Shown here in pieces: positions 21,906 to 34,791 of a stretch of DNA of 64,000 bases. Each line of letters starts with the position of its first letter. Position 1 is the first letter of the stretch. The translations under genes were made by a program, and so were the position numbers. The stretch comes from Peromyscus leucopus (lineage: Eukaryota > Chordata > Mammalia > Rodentia > Cricetidae), in contig NC_051071.1 in assembly GCF_004664715.2 (NCBI RefSeq), positions 86,628,936 to 86,692,935 on the forward strand, written 5' to 3'. The notes under the pieces were generated by a model. That model made no database searches. It had not been told where the DNA came from and was given only the letters and a program-made list of their open reading frames with translations.

Positions 21906-24650
21906 GGGAGGTAAATCAAGATGCTACTAAATGCTGGAGGTAGGGAACAAAACACACAAGAAAAAGAAAAAAAAAAACAATTATGGAAAAAATTTTTCCC
22001 AGGAGTGGAAAAAATACATAAACAATATTCAACTGTGTGATGAAAAGTATGAGATAAAAGTATAACTCAGCCCCCAAAATAGTGCAATAACATGTGCTGT
22101 AGTATGAGAAAAGGGAGAATCATGCTGGGGGGGGGGAGATAAAAAATATTAGTTGCTGAAACAGCTTCTTTCTGGTGCTTAAAGATTGGAGCCTTGTGGT
22201 TGTGTGCATGGAGCTGAGGATGCTCAGCTGGACCATGGAAAGCTTCCTTCTTGGGGCTGCCATTAGCTACTCTTAGCTGGAGTTCTGTGGGCTGACTGGA
22301 TTTCTCCACCCTCCCAAGGCTCCCCAGATCATCTCCCTGGTGGCTGTTTCAGCCAAGGCATGTTTCCCTACAGTTTGAGAGTGTGGGAATAATCCCAGCT
22401 CACAGATAGGAGCAGCAGAAAACCGGTCTCCACACCTTTAAGACATCCTGAGTATTAATCACTTCCTGGAGGTTGCAGCTGTGTGTCAAGCACACCCCCG
22501 AACTTCAGAGTTCTCAGGCTCTAGAGCAGTCTTTCCAGGAGGCTGATTCAGAGCTGAGCTCAGTCTCTGAGGGAACTGTCAGTTGCTGGGATCTGCTCCC
22601 AGCAGGTGCTTTCCCCATGCTCTCCCCAGCCCAAGCTAGGTTTTTACCCTGTGTTCAGCACGATCTCTTGTCCTTCAGCTCTCTACCACTGCCAGTGGAA
22701 CCCTTCTCTCATCCAGGGGCTCTGACAGTGTTACTGTTCAGACAGGGTGTTTCTGGGGTCTTAGAGTGTCCTTCAAAGAATTAAAGCGCATATACAGAAA
22801 GCAGAATAGCAATTATTTGGTTCTAGAGCAAAATACAGAATACACATCCTGCACCAGACAGCTGGTCCTGAGAAAGCCTGCAGCTCAAGGGTTGGTTGCT
22901 GCCCAGGGATTCCTGTTGTAGGACCTGGAGAAGTTGTTTGCTTGGGGTAGGTACACACTGTGGGTGGTTTTCTCTTTTGACTAGTAGACGTGGGTTGTGT
23001 GAATCTTTGCTCACTGTGCGTTATTTCCCTTCCCATAACCGGTCTGATTTTAATCATATGCATGCTCAATCATGCAAAGGCATAGGATAAATAGGAGATT
23101 TTTCCCTCTTTATTATCAATTGTGCACATTGATTTCTGAGCTTTGACTTTCTGTCCTCTTCTGGTTCTCATGATGACATCTGGATTTATATTAATCACTT
23201 CCAGACAGTAATGTTCATAGCAGATCACAGATGCTGTAATATCCACCCTTGGAACAGATAGGTAATTTATTATCTGTGATCTCTCTACTGTTCTTCTTGC
23301 CAAGTCCCAGAACAGGTGTCTAGAGAGAGAGGAGGAAGCCTGTGTGTTTTGGTTGATGCAGAGCATGATATTTGAGTTGATGTGATGGCCACTAGACATC
23401 TGATCTCACTTTTCTTCCTAGAGAGACCCCTGAGGCAGGAAGATGTAATCCTCATCACTGCCAAGGAAAGGCAGAAATGTTAGAGACAGCTCAGCTTGTC
23501 CTAACCTCACTCTAGAGCACAGGTTGGCAAGATCCTCAGTACTCTTGGTGCACACACCTGAGTTGAGCTTCCAAGGGGTGTGGAAGAATAATATGGTACC
23601 CGTGAAGGTACCTTGAAGCCCCACCTTCAACCCAGGGGTTTTCCCTCTCATTCTTAAAGATGATTCCTTCCTCTTCTTTGAGTCAAAAAGGAAAAGCTAA
23701 TGAAAAAATTGTTGACGAGTGTTTTTTTAAAATGTAGGTTTTCAGATGAGGCGAAGCATTCTGTAAACAAGCAAAACAGAAAACATATTTGGACTAGATA
23801 GATAAACAACATTATAAACATTTCCTAGGAATTAATTATTATCTTTCCATCTACCAATGGGATGATGAGCCCTTTGGGCAAAGGATTGCATGCTCTGATT
23901 TTCAGTGTTTTCTAGTGCCTTGTAAACCATGGTCAGAGAGTCCTCCAAATCTTCCCTTTCAGGAACTGATGTACAGGGAAACAGGAATCAAGTCCTCCCT
24001 CCCTGCTTCCTCTATCATCCCCCTGCCCCCGCGTCTGATAGATGGCCCTGCCATTTGTGCCTGTGTTCCTTCTGTTATCCTGACAAACAGCGTAAATATG
24101 AGTGCTGCTGTATTTAAAGAGGAACAAATCTAACGTTACAATTGCTTTGTGTTTTTGAATGGAAGACAACATACTTGGGTTAAAGGGGGCCTCTTGAGAT
24201 AAACACAACATCATCCTTCACATTTCACCACTAATTCATGAGCCTGGCAAGTTTCGAATCCTCGGCTCCTCAGCCTTGTTTATCTCTTCTGGATGTCAGG
24301 ATTTTCTGTTTCACTATTGTTCTTTGTGAGGCTCATTCAAATTGCCACAGCTTCTGTTAGGACTGACACAAAGCAAGAAATCACATAGATATCAATTTAC
24401 ATCTTCAGGCAGCATTATCACAGAATGTCTCCCCCTCTTCAATCACTTGGCTGGTGGGTGTTGTAAATATAGCCATTGGCTAATAGATAGCAACCCAGAG
24501 TATGTGGATGCCTTCTACAAATCGGTCACTACGACCATCAGCGTTGAGCCATGTGTCTGACAGCCATGTGGGTGGAAGCATCAATTACCTCATCGAACAG
24601 ATGGCTGTCCCCATGTTCTCCAAGTTAGTGTTTAGATATGTCTCAGCACA
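21906..24650. other. Unassigned DNA, with a GC-richer block at 22140-22790
   Basis: A G-run lies at 22128-22138. The following 650 bp is more GC-rich than its surroundings and could be an unrecognised repeat, such as an L1 5' UTR or LTR piece. From 22790 to 24650 nothing was recognised. No plausible exon was found. Confidence 0.4.
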
Positions 24651-25139
24651 TGTAGCAGGAATCTACAAGTTCTTATTAATAAAATCAAACCTGAGCCAGG
24701 TATTGGGGTGAACACTGGAAGGTCAGAGAGACAGAACAAGCCACAGCTAACCTCACTTGGCCAACTTCTCAGCTAATCTTGTTTCCTCAGACTGGATACC
24801 TCTGTGTCCTCATCCCAATGGCTCTCAGCTGAACTGTGTTGCTCAAAACCTAAAAGCTTAACCAGCCAAATGCTTCTAGTTTCTGGTCCTCACGCCTTAT
24901 ATACCTTTCTGCTTTCTCCCACCACTCCCTGGAATTAAAGGCTCGCTTTCTGGGATTAAAGGCGTGAGTCACCATGCTTGGCTGTATCCTGGAACACATG
25001 AATTTCTGCCTCTGGAATGCTAGGATTAAAGATGTGTGCTTCCACTGCCTATCCTCTGTATCTAGTGGCTTTTCTGTTCTCTGATCCCAGATAAGTTTAT
25101 TAGGGTGCACAATATTTTGGGGAACACAATACCACCACA
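24651..25139 (-). mobile_element. Solo LTR with B1-derived segments, family LTR2 (copy 1)
   Basis: On the minus strand it starts TGTGGTGGTATTG and ends GATTCCTGCTACA. Perfect 6-bp target duplications AGCACA (24645-24650 and 25140-25145) mark it as a class II-type LTR insertion. It contains two B1-like segments (about 24950-24983 and 24988-25049) and a TATA box (complement at 24896-24903). The polyadenylation hexamer seen in copy 2 is mutated here. Confidence 0.9.
24896..24903 (-). promoter_or_regulatory. TATA box of LTR2 copy 1
   Basis: TATATAAG on the minus strand, at the same place in the LTR as the TATA box at 40329-40336 in the other copy. Confidence 0.55.
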
Positions 25140-26114
25140 AGCACATAGAAAGGAGTGGCTCTTGTTGTAGGGTGTATATGCACATTTTAAAATTAGCACT
25201 TGAGAGTATGGAAACACTTCTAATAAAAACAAGGGAAAAGCCTGCACTTTTAAAGATGGGGTTCATTCAGCTGTAAACTTCTTATATTAACACTGTGAGT
25301 TCCCTGGTTATCCTGGGCTTCACTGAAGGTGTTCGGATTTTTAATGCTATCACATGCATGGATCAGTATAACACTTGTTTTGACCTTACATACCGAATGG
25401 TTAATGACAGTAATAATCTTTTCTTGAGTTGAAATAGTGCTTCTTGGTGCAGATGTGGGAGGCTGTCCATGACACACAGCACTCTCTCCCTTTGATAATA
25501 CATGCAAGGGAGGGCAGTGTGAGTGTTATAGCCTTGTCACGGTCTAGCCTCTGGTGGTGTCTCTTGGCCACCTGATTTGCCTGGGAACTTGCTCCTTTCA
25601 AACCCTAAGTGCACACGCCACCATCAAAAGTGCCATGTCCCGTCCCAATTGGATGCCTTGCCTCTTATCCAAAGTAGAAGCTGCCCGATGTGATGAGGTA
25701 AGAAACATGACTAATCCTTGTCCTGTATTATGTCTGTAATATACATAATTTTTTCAAGTTTCCTTTGGGGACTAAATCTTAAACTCAAAGAACCGAGAGC
25801 ACATAGGAGTTTGAGGTGTAATAGAAGCTGTAGATGCTGGTAATTTCACATGGCTTTTTTACCTGGCATATTTGTGTGCCTAAATGCCAGCACCATTTTC
25901 ATAGGGCTCAGTCTATGTAAGACAAATAAATGTTTGTCTCATTTTATTTTTACTTCAAAAATCAAGAACACAGTTCTTAAAATAAAAAAAAAAACAAAGC
26001 CCTTTCCTCTGTGTTATGGTCATTTCAGTCTGTGGTTTGCAGATCTAATATGTGTGGGGTAGACATGCTTAGAAATGCACCTGTATTAGATCATGCTTTG
26101 TGTTGTTTTGTGAT
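25140..26114. other. Unassigned single-copy-like DNA
   Basis: No recognised gene or repeat. An A-rich run lies at about 25979-25996. Confidence 0.5.
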
Positions 26115-26185
26115 GCAAGTGACAACCCAGGGCCTTGTACAAGTCAGGCCGGTGTTCTTCCACTGAGCTGCACCCTCAGCACATA
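26115..26185 (-). repeat. ID/B4-type SINE fragment, antisense
   Basis: A short stretch matching the complement of a tRNA-derived ID head ('caacccagggccttgtacaa', then ccactgagctgcaccctcagc). Confidence 0.6.
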
Positions 26186-26506
26186 GTAGGCTTTGTCACC
26201 AGATGCTTAGTTATGGACTACCTACAGTGTGCTGGCAGTCTTTTGAAAATGGAGCCTGGCGTGAATAGTCCAGTAGTTATTTTTACACATTCATAGATAG
26301 TTGAACATTTGTTCATTCACAAAGTCAAGGTTGGCCCACAAATCCCTATTTTTCTACAGGATCTGAGTTAGTGCTAGAGAACACAACATTTTCATGAATA
26401 GAAAAAATAAACTAACCAGGAATCATGAGTTATTAACTGGTCATTAGACACATTTTACCTGACCACATCTTGTTTAAATGAAAGAAGGAATGGAAGGAGG
26501 AGTGTG

Positions 26507-26507
<1 letters not shown>

Positions 26508-26553
<46 letters not shown>
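26508..26553. repeat. (CA)n microsatellite
   Basis: An uninterrupted AC run of about 23 units. Confidence 0.95.
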
Positions 26554-26556
<3 letters not shown>

Positions 26557-28894
26557 TGAGACCGCTGCTAAAACATCAGCAAAAAATGTTTAGTTTCGAG
26601 TGCACAGGCATCTTCTTTCCAAGCTCCCCCTCCCGAGCTGGTCCTCTCACAGTCTCTCCCCTCTGCATCCCTGCATCTCTATTCATGGTCTCACCTTGTG
26701 GACCTTAAAGAAATGTTTTCTCGGCTTGCTCATCTATTGCTCGGCAACGCTGTGTGGCAGATGGCAAATTTGCATTCAACAGTGCTCTGGAAAGCCCTGT
26801 ATGCTTTGATATCAAGTCAGTGGTTTCATATTATTAATGAGACAGCCTGGAGTGTCTGTTGACTGCAAGGTAGTTTTTAACCAGTTTTAATTATATTCCA
26901 TATTTAGGAAGTTGGTTCTATTGTCTTAACCCATGCCATTGTAACGGGCTTCCGTTTAATGGCTGCTTACAATAAAAGTATACACACCCCTTGCTTCCCA
27001 TATAAAGCTGTGTGTATATCTCTAAGAGCATTCCCTAGCCTAAGGGAGTCATGTCTGCTTTCTTCTCTGATTAAAATTCTGACTAGACTGTACTATAAAT
27101 GTCCAGATAAATGTACCATCTAATCTAGAATAAAGTTGGGTTAAGAAGCATAGCAACAACATATTCACCATCTTCCCACTGTTTCCGATAGCTTAAAATA
27201 ATCTTGTTTCCTCTGTGCTAATCGGAGTGTTCCCACAATCCCCCATGTGATGCCGGTTTAGAAGTTTCACAGATGTAGACAGAGCTGTGTCCCAGAGAAA
27301 ACTAGGAAGTTCTGCTGTCTGTCCACAAACAGCGTTGCCAGTCACTGGCTGATTTTAGAATCATTGTTTGTAGCTGGCTACTGTAAGTCACTAGCTGTGA
27401 ATCGGTGGCCCTGGGACTTCTGATACTTTTATCTGGACGACTCATTGTTTCTGCTCCCCCTTTACACACCTTGTATGCTGTGTTCACATCATTTTCATTT
27501 CATGACAAACCTCGGTGACTCATTTCATCTGTCCCCTGCTTCTTTTAAACGTCCATACTTGGGTGGCCCCTGGACTTGTCACATTGGGGGTCTGTATGAT
27601 CTCTAGGAAGAGGATCGCAAGTGCCGTGTTGCTGAGAAACTTTCCATTCGGTTAAGACTGGAATATCCAGATAAAGTTCCCCCTCCCCCACTTCTGTCAC
27701 AGGAGTTCAGGGAGAATCTAGTTAGTACCCTCTGAAAGGGAGCCTCCCTTCCTGCCATAGGCGGCAACTCTTCCTTAAAGTGCTGAGCATGCAACCTCAC
27801 GAAGCCAGTGCTTACATCATCTACACACAACCTCGCTGGCACTTCTGTGAGTGGTGGGGAGGGGGGCAGTGGGGAGGGCAGCAGTGTGTGTGTGGGGGGG
27901 GAGCAGAGGGAAGGGGATCAGGGGGTGGGAAGGAGAACATACTCTTGTCTACTGCTTGCCACTGGTTCCTTTGGTCCAAACTGCTGGTATGGAAGCTCCT
28001 TGTAGATGGACCTTCAAGGCAGTGTCATTATGCCTTTGCACTTGCAGACTAAGCCTGCTTGTCTGGCCGTTATTAGTTCTGTGGTCTCCTGAGCTGTGGT
28101 GTTGGACTTGTGCACACTTTTTGTGGCCCTTCCCTGTTAGCTTGTTCATGACGCCTGGGAGTTTTTTAAAAGTGAGTTTCAATAGGCCTTATGCTTCACA
28201 TGCTGCCCCTAAGGACTGCCTTTAGTCTCTAGGCATCTACTCTATAGATGTTGTGTAGTTGGGCTATAGACCTGCACTCTCTAAGGGCTCCTGAGAAAGG
28301 GCTAAGTAGTAATGGCGGAAAAGGACATAAACATGTAGACACCACAAATACATCCAACTCAGGGCTGAATTACATCACAGAAACAATTATGAAGAATAAA
28401 AAAAAAAAAAAAACATTTGTTGTTTGTGGAAAGTGCCAGGCCTGTGCAGTTGATGACAAGGAGACTGACTGATGCCAGATAACTTTTGATTGTGAGGCTA
28501 GAGGATCAACATCAAAGTTAAAAGTTCATCAGCTCCGTGTTTCTTCAGAAGACAGCTAGGAGACTGTTACGGAAATTAAAAGCTGAGCATGGTAAAAGTG
28601 AGTCGGATGAGATTAACGTTGTGTGTTATGGCCCCTTCTGTAGGTTCTGGGTCTATTTGCCTCACCACAAGATCAAAGTGAAGAGAGAGGCCGTGAGTGC
28701 TGACGCTGTAACTCCTTAGAAAGGAGAGCCCTTTATTCGGTGAAGATGAAACTGGTCTGCTTTGGGAAAGGATGTTGTTAGAATGTATATAATGAAGGGC
28801 AAATTGTATGTCAGGTATTAGAGCTTTGAAGGGCCAATTCACACATCACCAGGTGACAGCCTGTTCCTTTATTTCAAACAGCTTTTCAGATCAT
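26554..28894. other. Unassigned DNA with G-rich tract and poly-A
   Basis: About 2.3 kb without recognised repeats. A G-rich tract lies at 27850-27935, and a poly-A run at about 28398-28414. A short plus-strand frame (28537-28719) has no recognisable domain. Confidence 0.5.
27850..27935 (+). other. G-rich tract with quadruplex potential
   Basis: Many runs of three to eight G are separated by short loops (tggggagggg, gtggggaggg, gtggggggggag, caggggg). This meets the usual four-run quadruplex pattern more than once. Confidence 0.7.
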
Positions 28895-29114
28895 CATCAT
28901 GATTATTGTGGCACAGAGTCTTGTGTGTCTCAGGTTGACCTTGGACTTGATGTATAGCAGAGGACGATGATGGACCTCTCGCCCTCTTTCCTGCACCTCT
29001 GGAATGCCGGGGTTGTGGGTGTAAGCCACCCAGCTTGATATTGCGTAATGCTGAGAATCAAGCCTGGGTCCTTGCATGTGAGACAAGCGCTGCACCAGCT
29101 AGGTCCACCCCCAG
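28895..29114 (-). repeat. B4-type SINE (B1 plus ID), antisense
   Basis: A diverged B1-like part (about 28895-29030, ctggaatgccggggttgtgg) is followed by the complement of an ID head (ctgagaatcaagcctgggtc, caagcgctgcaccagctagg, ccacccccagc). The order fits B4 in antisense. Confidence 0.75.
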
Positions 29115-29239
29115 CTCCAGGGTTATTTTATAGCAGAGTGCATGTATAGGGAGACAGAAGATAGTTCATTGCCATGTCCTGGGTGACGTCACTCTGAATA
29201 TGCATGACTTAAATCCTAAGAGTGTTTCAGCTATGTTTC

Positions 29240-29850
29240 TGGTGTTAAATATTTCTATTGAAATTTCCTTTTCATTATTTCATCACGGTGACACATAATT
29301 TAAACTTACCACTTTGCCATGTTAAAGCGCACGTTTGCGTTATGTGGCCATCATCCCATTCATTTTCAGCATTTTACCATATCTTTTTCTCACCTGATAT
29401 TCACCACACCAACTCTCTGTGCCTCTGTCCTGTGGCCCACAAACACTACTATTCTACATTTGTCTCTATAAATTAGAGACATAGCCCCCCTGCCATGTGC
29501 ATGAATCGTACAAGTTTGTTCTCTGAGCATGTTCAGCCCCAGAGTGTGTTGGGATGCCCTTCTTGTCTTCAGGTTAAGTTGTATGCCTGTCTCTGTGGCA
29601 CATCTTGCCTCCCCATCCCTCTGCTTCTTTCTCTAGGCTGTTGTGACTAATTTGATTATGAACATGCTTCACACAACACTTGTTCAAGTCCTTGCTTCAA
29701 ATCTTTTTGGTATACTGATTCTGAAATTGAAGCTTCTGGATTGTGTGGTTGGTTGTGTTTTCAAAATGACTAGTTATTTTTGGTGGCTTTTTGCTTTTAA
29801 ACTTTTGGTTATAACTGTCCTATGGGAGAGATACAGAACCTTCTTGTAGT
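29240..29850 (-). mobile_element. Old mammalian L1 3' end, antisense
   Basis: Antisense L1M-type landmarks: cataatttaaacttaccac near 29295, gtgactaatttgattatgaac near 29644, then 'aagtccttgcttcaaatctt' near 29686. The copy is heavily decayed. Confidence 0.65.
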
Positions 29851-30360
29851 TTTAATACTTGGTCTGATGATTTCCCAACATTTTGAAAATTGAGAAACTC
29901 CTCTTGGGCTAAGAGAAAGCGCCAAGTGACTTGCTTCAGTATTACAGCATAATCCCTAGTGTATATTTTATGATAAGAAAGCAACAAGTTAACAAACCCC
30001 AACATTTGAAAAGCACAGTGGCAATGGGCCAGCCATTCATTGCTACAATGAAACACCCTGCACTTACAAACCACTATCTATGTTCTGCCTTATGAAAGAC
30101 TATGAAATTTATTAGATTAAATTTCTGGTAACTTTAGCTTTGACAGTTTTTTTTTCCATAATGACTTTGCAAGTATTTTATGTACTTTTGATTAAAATGT
30201 GATCACGATAACTTATCAGCACTGGAATATTTTATAAATTAGGAACTCTGTAAATATTTTATTAACATGAGTGTCACATTAGGAACCACAGTGAAGCAGA
30301 ACTGACCTCCCACCATCCTGACTTCTTTCGCTGTGGACCTAATCATGCACTTCGTATTCA
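29851..30360. other. Unassigned AT-rich DNA
   Basis: No recognised feature. Confidence 0.45.
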
Positions 30361-30509
30361 TTTTTTTTTTCAAGACAGGGTTTCTCTGTGTAGCTTTGGA
30401 ACCTGCCCTGGATCTCACTCTGTAGACCAGGCTGGCCTTGAACTCACAGAGATCTGCCTGCCTCTGCCTCCCAAGTGCTGGGATTAAAGGTGTGCGCCAC
30501 CACTGCCCA
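30361..30509 (-). repeat. B1 SINE, near full length
   Basis: A T-run is followed by caagacagggtttctctgtg and 'gaccaggctggccttgaact'. It ends gtgcgccaccactgccc, the complement of a full B1. It is little diverged. Confidence 0.95.
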
Positions 30510-31375
30510 ATTTTATATGGATGTGAATTTGTTACTTAATTGCATATCTTCAAAATATTGAATAATTACAAAGAAAAATGTCACATATAAGTAAATGAAA
30601 ATTTCTCTTGTGAAATTAAGAGTCATTCATTCCCATTTTAAGACAAATGGGCCAATCTAATGGGTTAAAAATGTTATAAACAAAGAGTATGATGTACATT
30701 TTGACTTTAATTTAAAATTAAATTTCAGAAAAAGAAAACAGAACAATCACATATATCTCAGAGGTTAAGTTTCAGGCTTCATGTTCTTCCTTCCCAGTTA
30801 TATAATTTGACTTGTGAGTAATAAAATATAGGAAGTAATTCCAGGAAGTAAGTTATTCAAACATAAGTATAAAGCATGAGTATTTGAGCTGAGAAGTCAA
30901 AGTACTTGAAAAATTTAGGAAAAGTGGGATAAAAGTATTTTGGAATCCACCAGCACCTGTGGCCAGCCACAGGGTCTCCTAACCCTCAGCAGGGCATGCT
31001 GTTCTGCTTCACTTGGAGAGCGTGCTGATGCTGACATCTACTGGAATGGACTCTGCCATTGTTGTTGATTGAACTAGCATAACCCAGTTCCTGCCATATG
31101 TCTTCATTGTTTCTCAGCAAACTAAAGCGCATCTGCTCAGTATTTGTGGATTTTTGTTTTCTTATAAAGGTTTATGGAGTTACTGTGGGTTCTAATCAAC
31201 GTTCCCAGGCCATAAACGGAATGCAGAAATCAAACACCTCACAAAATTTTAAGTTCCTGTAAGACTACATGAAAATAATTAAGTTGCATATCATCTTTGT
31301 ACTTGATGTTATGTTGTTCCCTTGGAGGGCAGTCTAAAGTTTGTGTCACCTAGTATGGGATGGGATAGTATAATT
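30510..31375. other. Unassigned AT-rich DNA
   Basis: No recognised gene or repeat before the LTR. Confidence 0.45.
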
Positions 31376-31749
31376 TGCTGTGGGATGTTCTATATGTCAA
31401 ATGTGTAGCTCTGATTGGTCAATAAATAAAACACTGATTGGCCAGTAGCCAGGCAGGAAGTATAGGCGGGACTAACAGAGAGGAGAATTGAGAGAACAGG
31501 AAGGCAGAGGGAGACACTGCCAGCCGCCGCCATGACAAGCAGCATGTGAAGATGCAGGTAAGCAATGAGCCACGTGGCAAGGTATAGATTTATAGAAATG
31601 GGTTAATTTAAGATGTAAGAACTAGATAGCTAGAAGCCTGAGCCATTAGGCCAAACAGTTTAAACAACATAAGAGTCTGTTTATTTTATAAGTGGGCGGT
31701 TGGACTGCAGGGGCTTGGCGGGACCCGGAGAGAAAACTCTCCAGCTACA
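31376..31749 (+). mobile_element. Solo LTR, LTR1 family (copy 4)
   Basis: TGCTGTGGGATG...CTCCAGCTACA, 374 bp, with identical 6-bp target duplications ATAATT (31370-31375 and 31750-31755). TG...CA ends plus a 6-bp duplication indicate a class II retrovirus-type integration that has recombined to a solo LTR. Paired inverted CCAAT boxes (GATTGG) lie at 31413-31418 and 31436-31441. A TATAAG lies at 31687-31692. No internal genes remain. Confidence 0.92.
31413..31441 (+). promoter_or_regulatory. Paired inverted CCAAT boxes in LTR1 copy 4
   Basis: Two GATTGG motifs 23 bp apart flank an aataaataaaac segment. The same pair and spacing recur in copies 1 and 7. GATTGG is the core of NF-Y sites. Confidence 0.6.
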
Positions 31750-31794
31750 ATAATTAAAAGTTAGACTGAATTGTTTTAAAAAAATTACAATATT

Positions 31795-32105
31795 TTACTG
31801 TGATTCTGGAGCCTTGAGGCCTGAAATGGGGACACTAGCCTGGTTGAATTCTGATGAGGGCCTCTTCCTGTGTCACAAGTCACTTAGCTGAGTACTCAGG
31901 GGAGCTTCCCTCAGTGTGTGTGAGAGATGAGAGGACAGGGGGAGGGGACAGAGGGGGAGGGAGAGGGATCAAGCTTGTGGTTGTGCTTTTCTGATCTCAT
32001 CTAAACCTAATTGTCTCCTCAATATCTCACCTCCCTAGACCATCTCATTAGGATTTAGGGATTCAGCATGTGGATTTGGAGTGGACACATTCAGTCTATG
32101 ACAGT
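31795..32105 (-). repeat. Ancient LTR-like relic (ERVL/MaLR-like), tentative
   Basis: The end motif 'ggattcagcatgtggatttg' followed by gtggacacattcagtctatgac, and gaggcctgaaatgg at the start, resemble ancient mammalian LTRs read in antisense. No target duplication was found. Confidence 0.45.
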
Positions 32106-33834
32106 TATGGAGAAATGTGGACTTCTAGAATACAGACAAGAAAGCATCACTTAGACATATTTTAATCTATCATTAAAGGTTACCTTTTTGAAAGTGTATT
32201 TTACAACATCTCAGAAATTTCTTAACTTTTGGCCAAAGTTATAGCCATGTCCACACTTGCAGGGAAAGACAAAGGATCATCTCTGGCTTTGAACAGTAAA
32301 GTCAGAGTTTGTTAAAGAAAATTGTTTTCATTCTTTATGGGATCACATGGTTGTACTTGAAGGGAGTCAGCTCAGGTAGGCAGTTGTTTCAGGCTCTATA
32401 AATAGGTCAGAATAAAGCCATTTCTCTCCTGATATGATAGAAGGCCTCTGTAACTCTTTAAGGTTTGGCTTTAGCTGGTATTGCATAGTTCTTCTGTATG
32501 TCCTAGAAGTTTCAATAAAAATAAAAAGACCCTGGATATTCCTTATACTATGTAGTAATTATAAAATTTGAAGAATAAATTTAATGTTTTGTTTTCTTTA
32601 GAATACTGGTTTTTTTTTCTTTGCTGGTTTAACTCTAGGAGTCCCTTTCATGCAAAAAGCTAGACTCGGGTAATACAATGATGGAGAAAATATCTGATCA
32701 AAGTTTCTAATCCTGGGAGGTAATTTTAGTACTAGGAATAGAATAAACATTTCCCTCCTCCAATCCAGGACAAGTGGAAAGTTAGAATTAACTGTATAGA
32801 GTGCGTTGCCAAGACCATGTAACAGCACAGAATCCAGGATAATTTAGAGCTAATGGTGTTTCTGTTTTATGTCATTGGAAAATGCTGATGCCATTTATAA
32901 AATGTACACCCCACCTACTGGGGAGGACATGATGCAGGAAATTGTTCTGTTTTACTCTTCTGGGAAATGATCACCAAATGAAGTTGACACACTCCCCTTA
33001 GTGTTTTGAATTGTCCTTTGGCAAGTATTGTTGCTTTATGGGAGAGCAGTTGATGTGGCTCTGCGGATGATTGAAATTTCTTCTTTTTAAATCTGTAGTT
33101 ATCCTTTTGATTATGTCTGAGGTTCTGCAGTGTATTAGATGTAGATTAATGCTCATCTGTCTGAGAACGACTTATGTCTCTCCTCATTGCAAAAACAAAC
33201 AGACAAATTCTCTCCAAATAGGATTTTTGCTTTTTCCATTCTTCATAGTCTTTCATAAATGTCTTAGAGCCACTAATTCTGCTGACCATGTCACCAAGAC
33301 AGCCTTTCAGAGCTTTTCTTTTAGCATGTGGTGCTTATTTTAAATCCAATCCAACTCATTTTAAGTTTTGCTTTGGTTATATCTAAAGTGTTTAGCCTAC
33401 CTATTGAATTCTTTATTTTCCATGACATCAGTATTTATTTTGGGCATTAAAATATATTTAAACTTTTTGTTTTTTATCTATGCTTCTTATCTCTTGGATC
33501 CTATTGCTGAACTTTGATATGCTGTTATGTTCAGTTTTGGGTTTGTACTCTTGGTGAGCTTATGTCTTTCATGGGAGTCAAGAGAATTCTTTACTGAGGA
33601 AGTGTGCTCTTCGATTTCAAAGGCCTCCAGAGCATTGTAGACAGGTTCATCCAGTTTCTCTGATGCACCTTATCTCCTCCATTCCCAACTTGACTCATCT
33701 TCTTCTTTCCCTTCTCCAGTGAAGAACACCATCAGGGGACTAGTTCTGTGATCAGAAAGTAGCCCAGCCTAAACAGAAGATCTTTAGATTCTGGAGATAT
33801 AAGATTGAGGTGTTGGCAGAGCTGGATTAAAAAA
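32106..33834. other. Unassigned single-copy-like DNA, 1.7 kb
   Basis: No recognised repeat or gene. Open frames are short and lack domains. Confidence 0.5.
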
Positions 33835-33976
33835 CATTTCTTTTATTTTTTGAGATTATAATATAATAAAATCAATTTCCACTCCCCTTTTTCTTTCCTC
33901 CCTCCAAACCCTTCCATATAACCCTCTTTTTTCTCTTTCAAGCTATTGACCTCTTTTTAAACTAGTTGTTTTAGAT

Positions 33977-34024
<48 letters not shown>
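33835..34024 (-). mobile_element. L1 3' end fragment with (CA)n
   Basis: The pyrimidine-rich block 'ccctttttctttcctccctc' and 'ctctttcaagctattgacct' matches the antisense 3' end of older rodent L1s. A (CA)n run follows at 33979-34024. Confidence 0.6.
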
Positions 34025-34026
<2 letters not shown>

Positions 34027-34189
34027 TATGGACATGAGTCATTTTGAGTCAGGGACTATGATGATAGTTTCATCTTTACCTAGTTACATAGCCCCATCTC
34101 TAAGCACACTCACTCATATTTAGAACTTGAATGCATGATTTTTCTAAGATTTACTTTGTATTTTATTTGGGTAAGTATGTATGTGTATG

Positions 34190-34300
34190 AGTTAAGGCAC
34201 TTGTAGGATGTCATGTTGGTGGCAGGAACTGAACTCAGTCTCTGCAAGGGAGGAGTGTGTTCTCTTAACCACTGTGCTTTTTCTAGACCCTAATGTGTGA
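34190..34300 (-). repeat. B3/B2 SINE fragment, antisense
   Basis: The complement of a tRNA-derived head: ggcaggaactgaactcagtc, then 'ttctcttaaccactgtgctt'. Confidence 0.6.
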
Positions 34301-34668
34301 GTTTTAAGAGTATGGATTTCCCATGACACATCAAGCAATTCATTCAGGTCGCAGATTTGCACTTGACCTTTATTATTGCCCACTTATCATGTCAAGGAAT
34401 CACTGTTGCTTTTACTTCCTATGTACCTGAAATCTGTTTGGTTCTGTCAGTCTTCATTATAGCATCATGACTTGGGGCCGTAATTTTCATTCCTCTGCCC
34501 TAGAAAACATCCCTGTGCTCACTGCCTTCCTTCCCCTCCAACACCAAATTTCTTCCATATGGAAAGGAAGTATGGCTTACATACAATTTTCATGAGTTAC
34601 GTCCTTGACTCTCTCCATACTGTATAGTTTCTTCAAGTCCGAAGTCTTTCCCATCTATCATTTATGGA
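34301..34668. other. Unassigned DNA
   Basis: No recognised feature. Confidence 0.45.
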
Positions 34669-34791
34669 TAGTTTTTTGAACCAGGCCTCACTGCATAACC
34701 CAGAAAGGCAATGAACTTGCTATAAAGCCAAATTTCTCCTGCTTCAGCCTCCTGAGTGCTGGGATTACAGGTGTGTGCCACCATGCCCAGC
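34669..34791 (-). repeat. B1 SINE, diverged
   Basis: Complement of B1: 'cctcctgagtgctgggatta' and 'ggtgtgtgccaccatgccca' at the right end. The left half is diverged. Confidence 0.85.

Noticed and set aside
28398..28414. Poly-A run after gaagaat, possibly the tail of a processed pseudogene
   Set aside because: No upstream sequence resembled a known mRNA and no target duplication was found.
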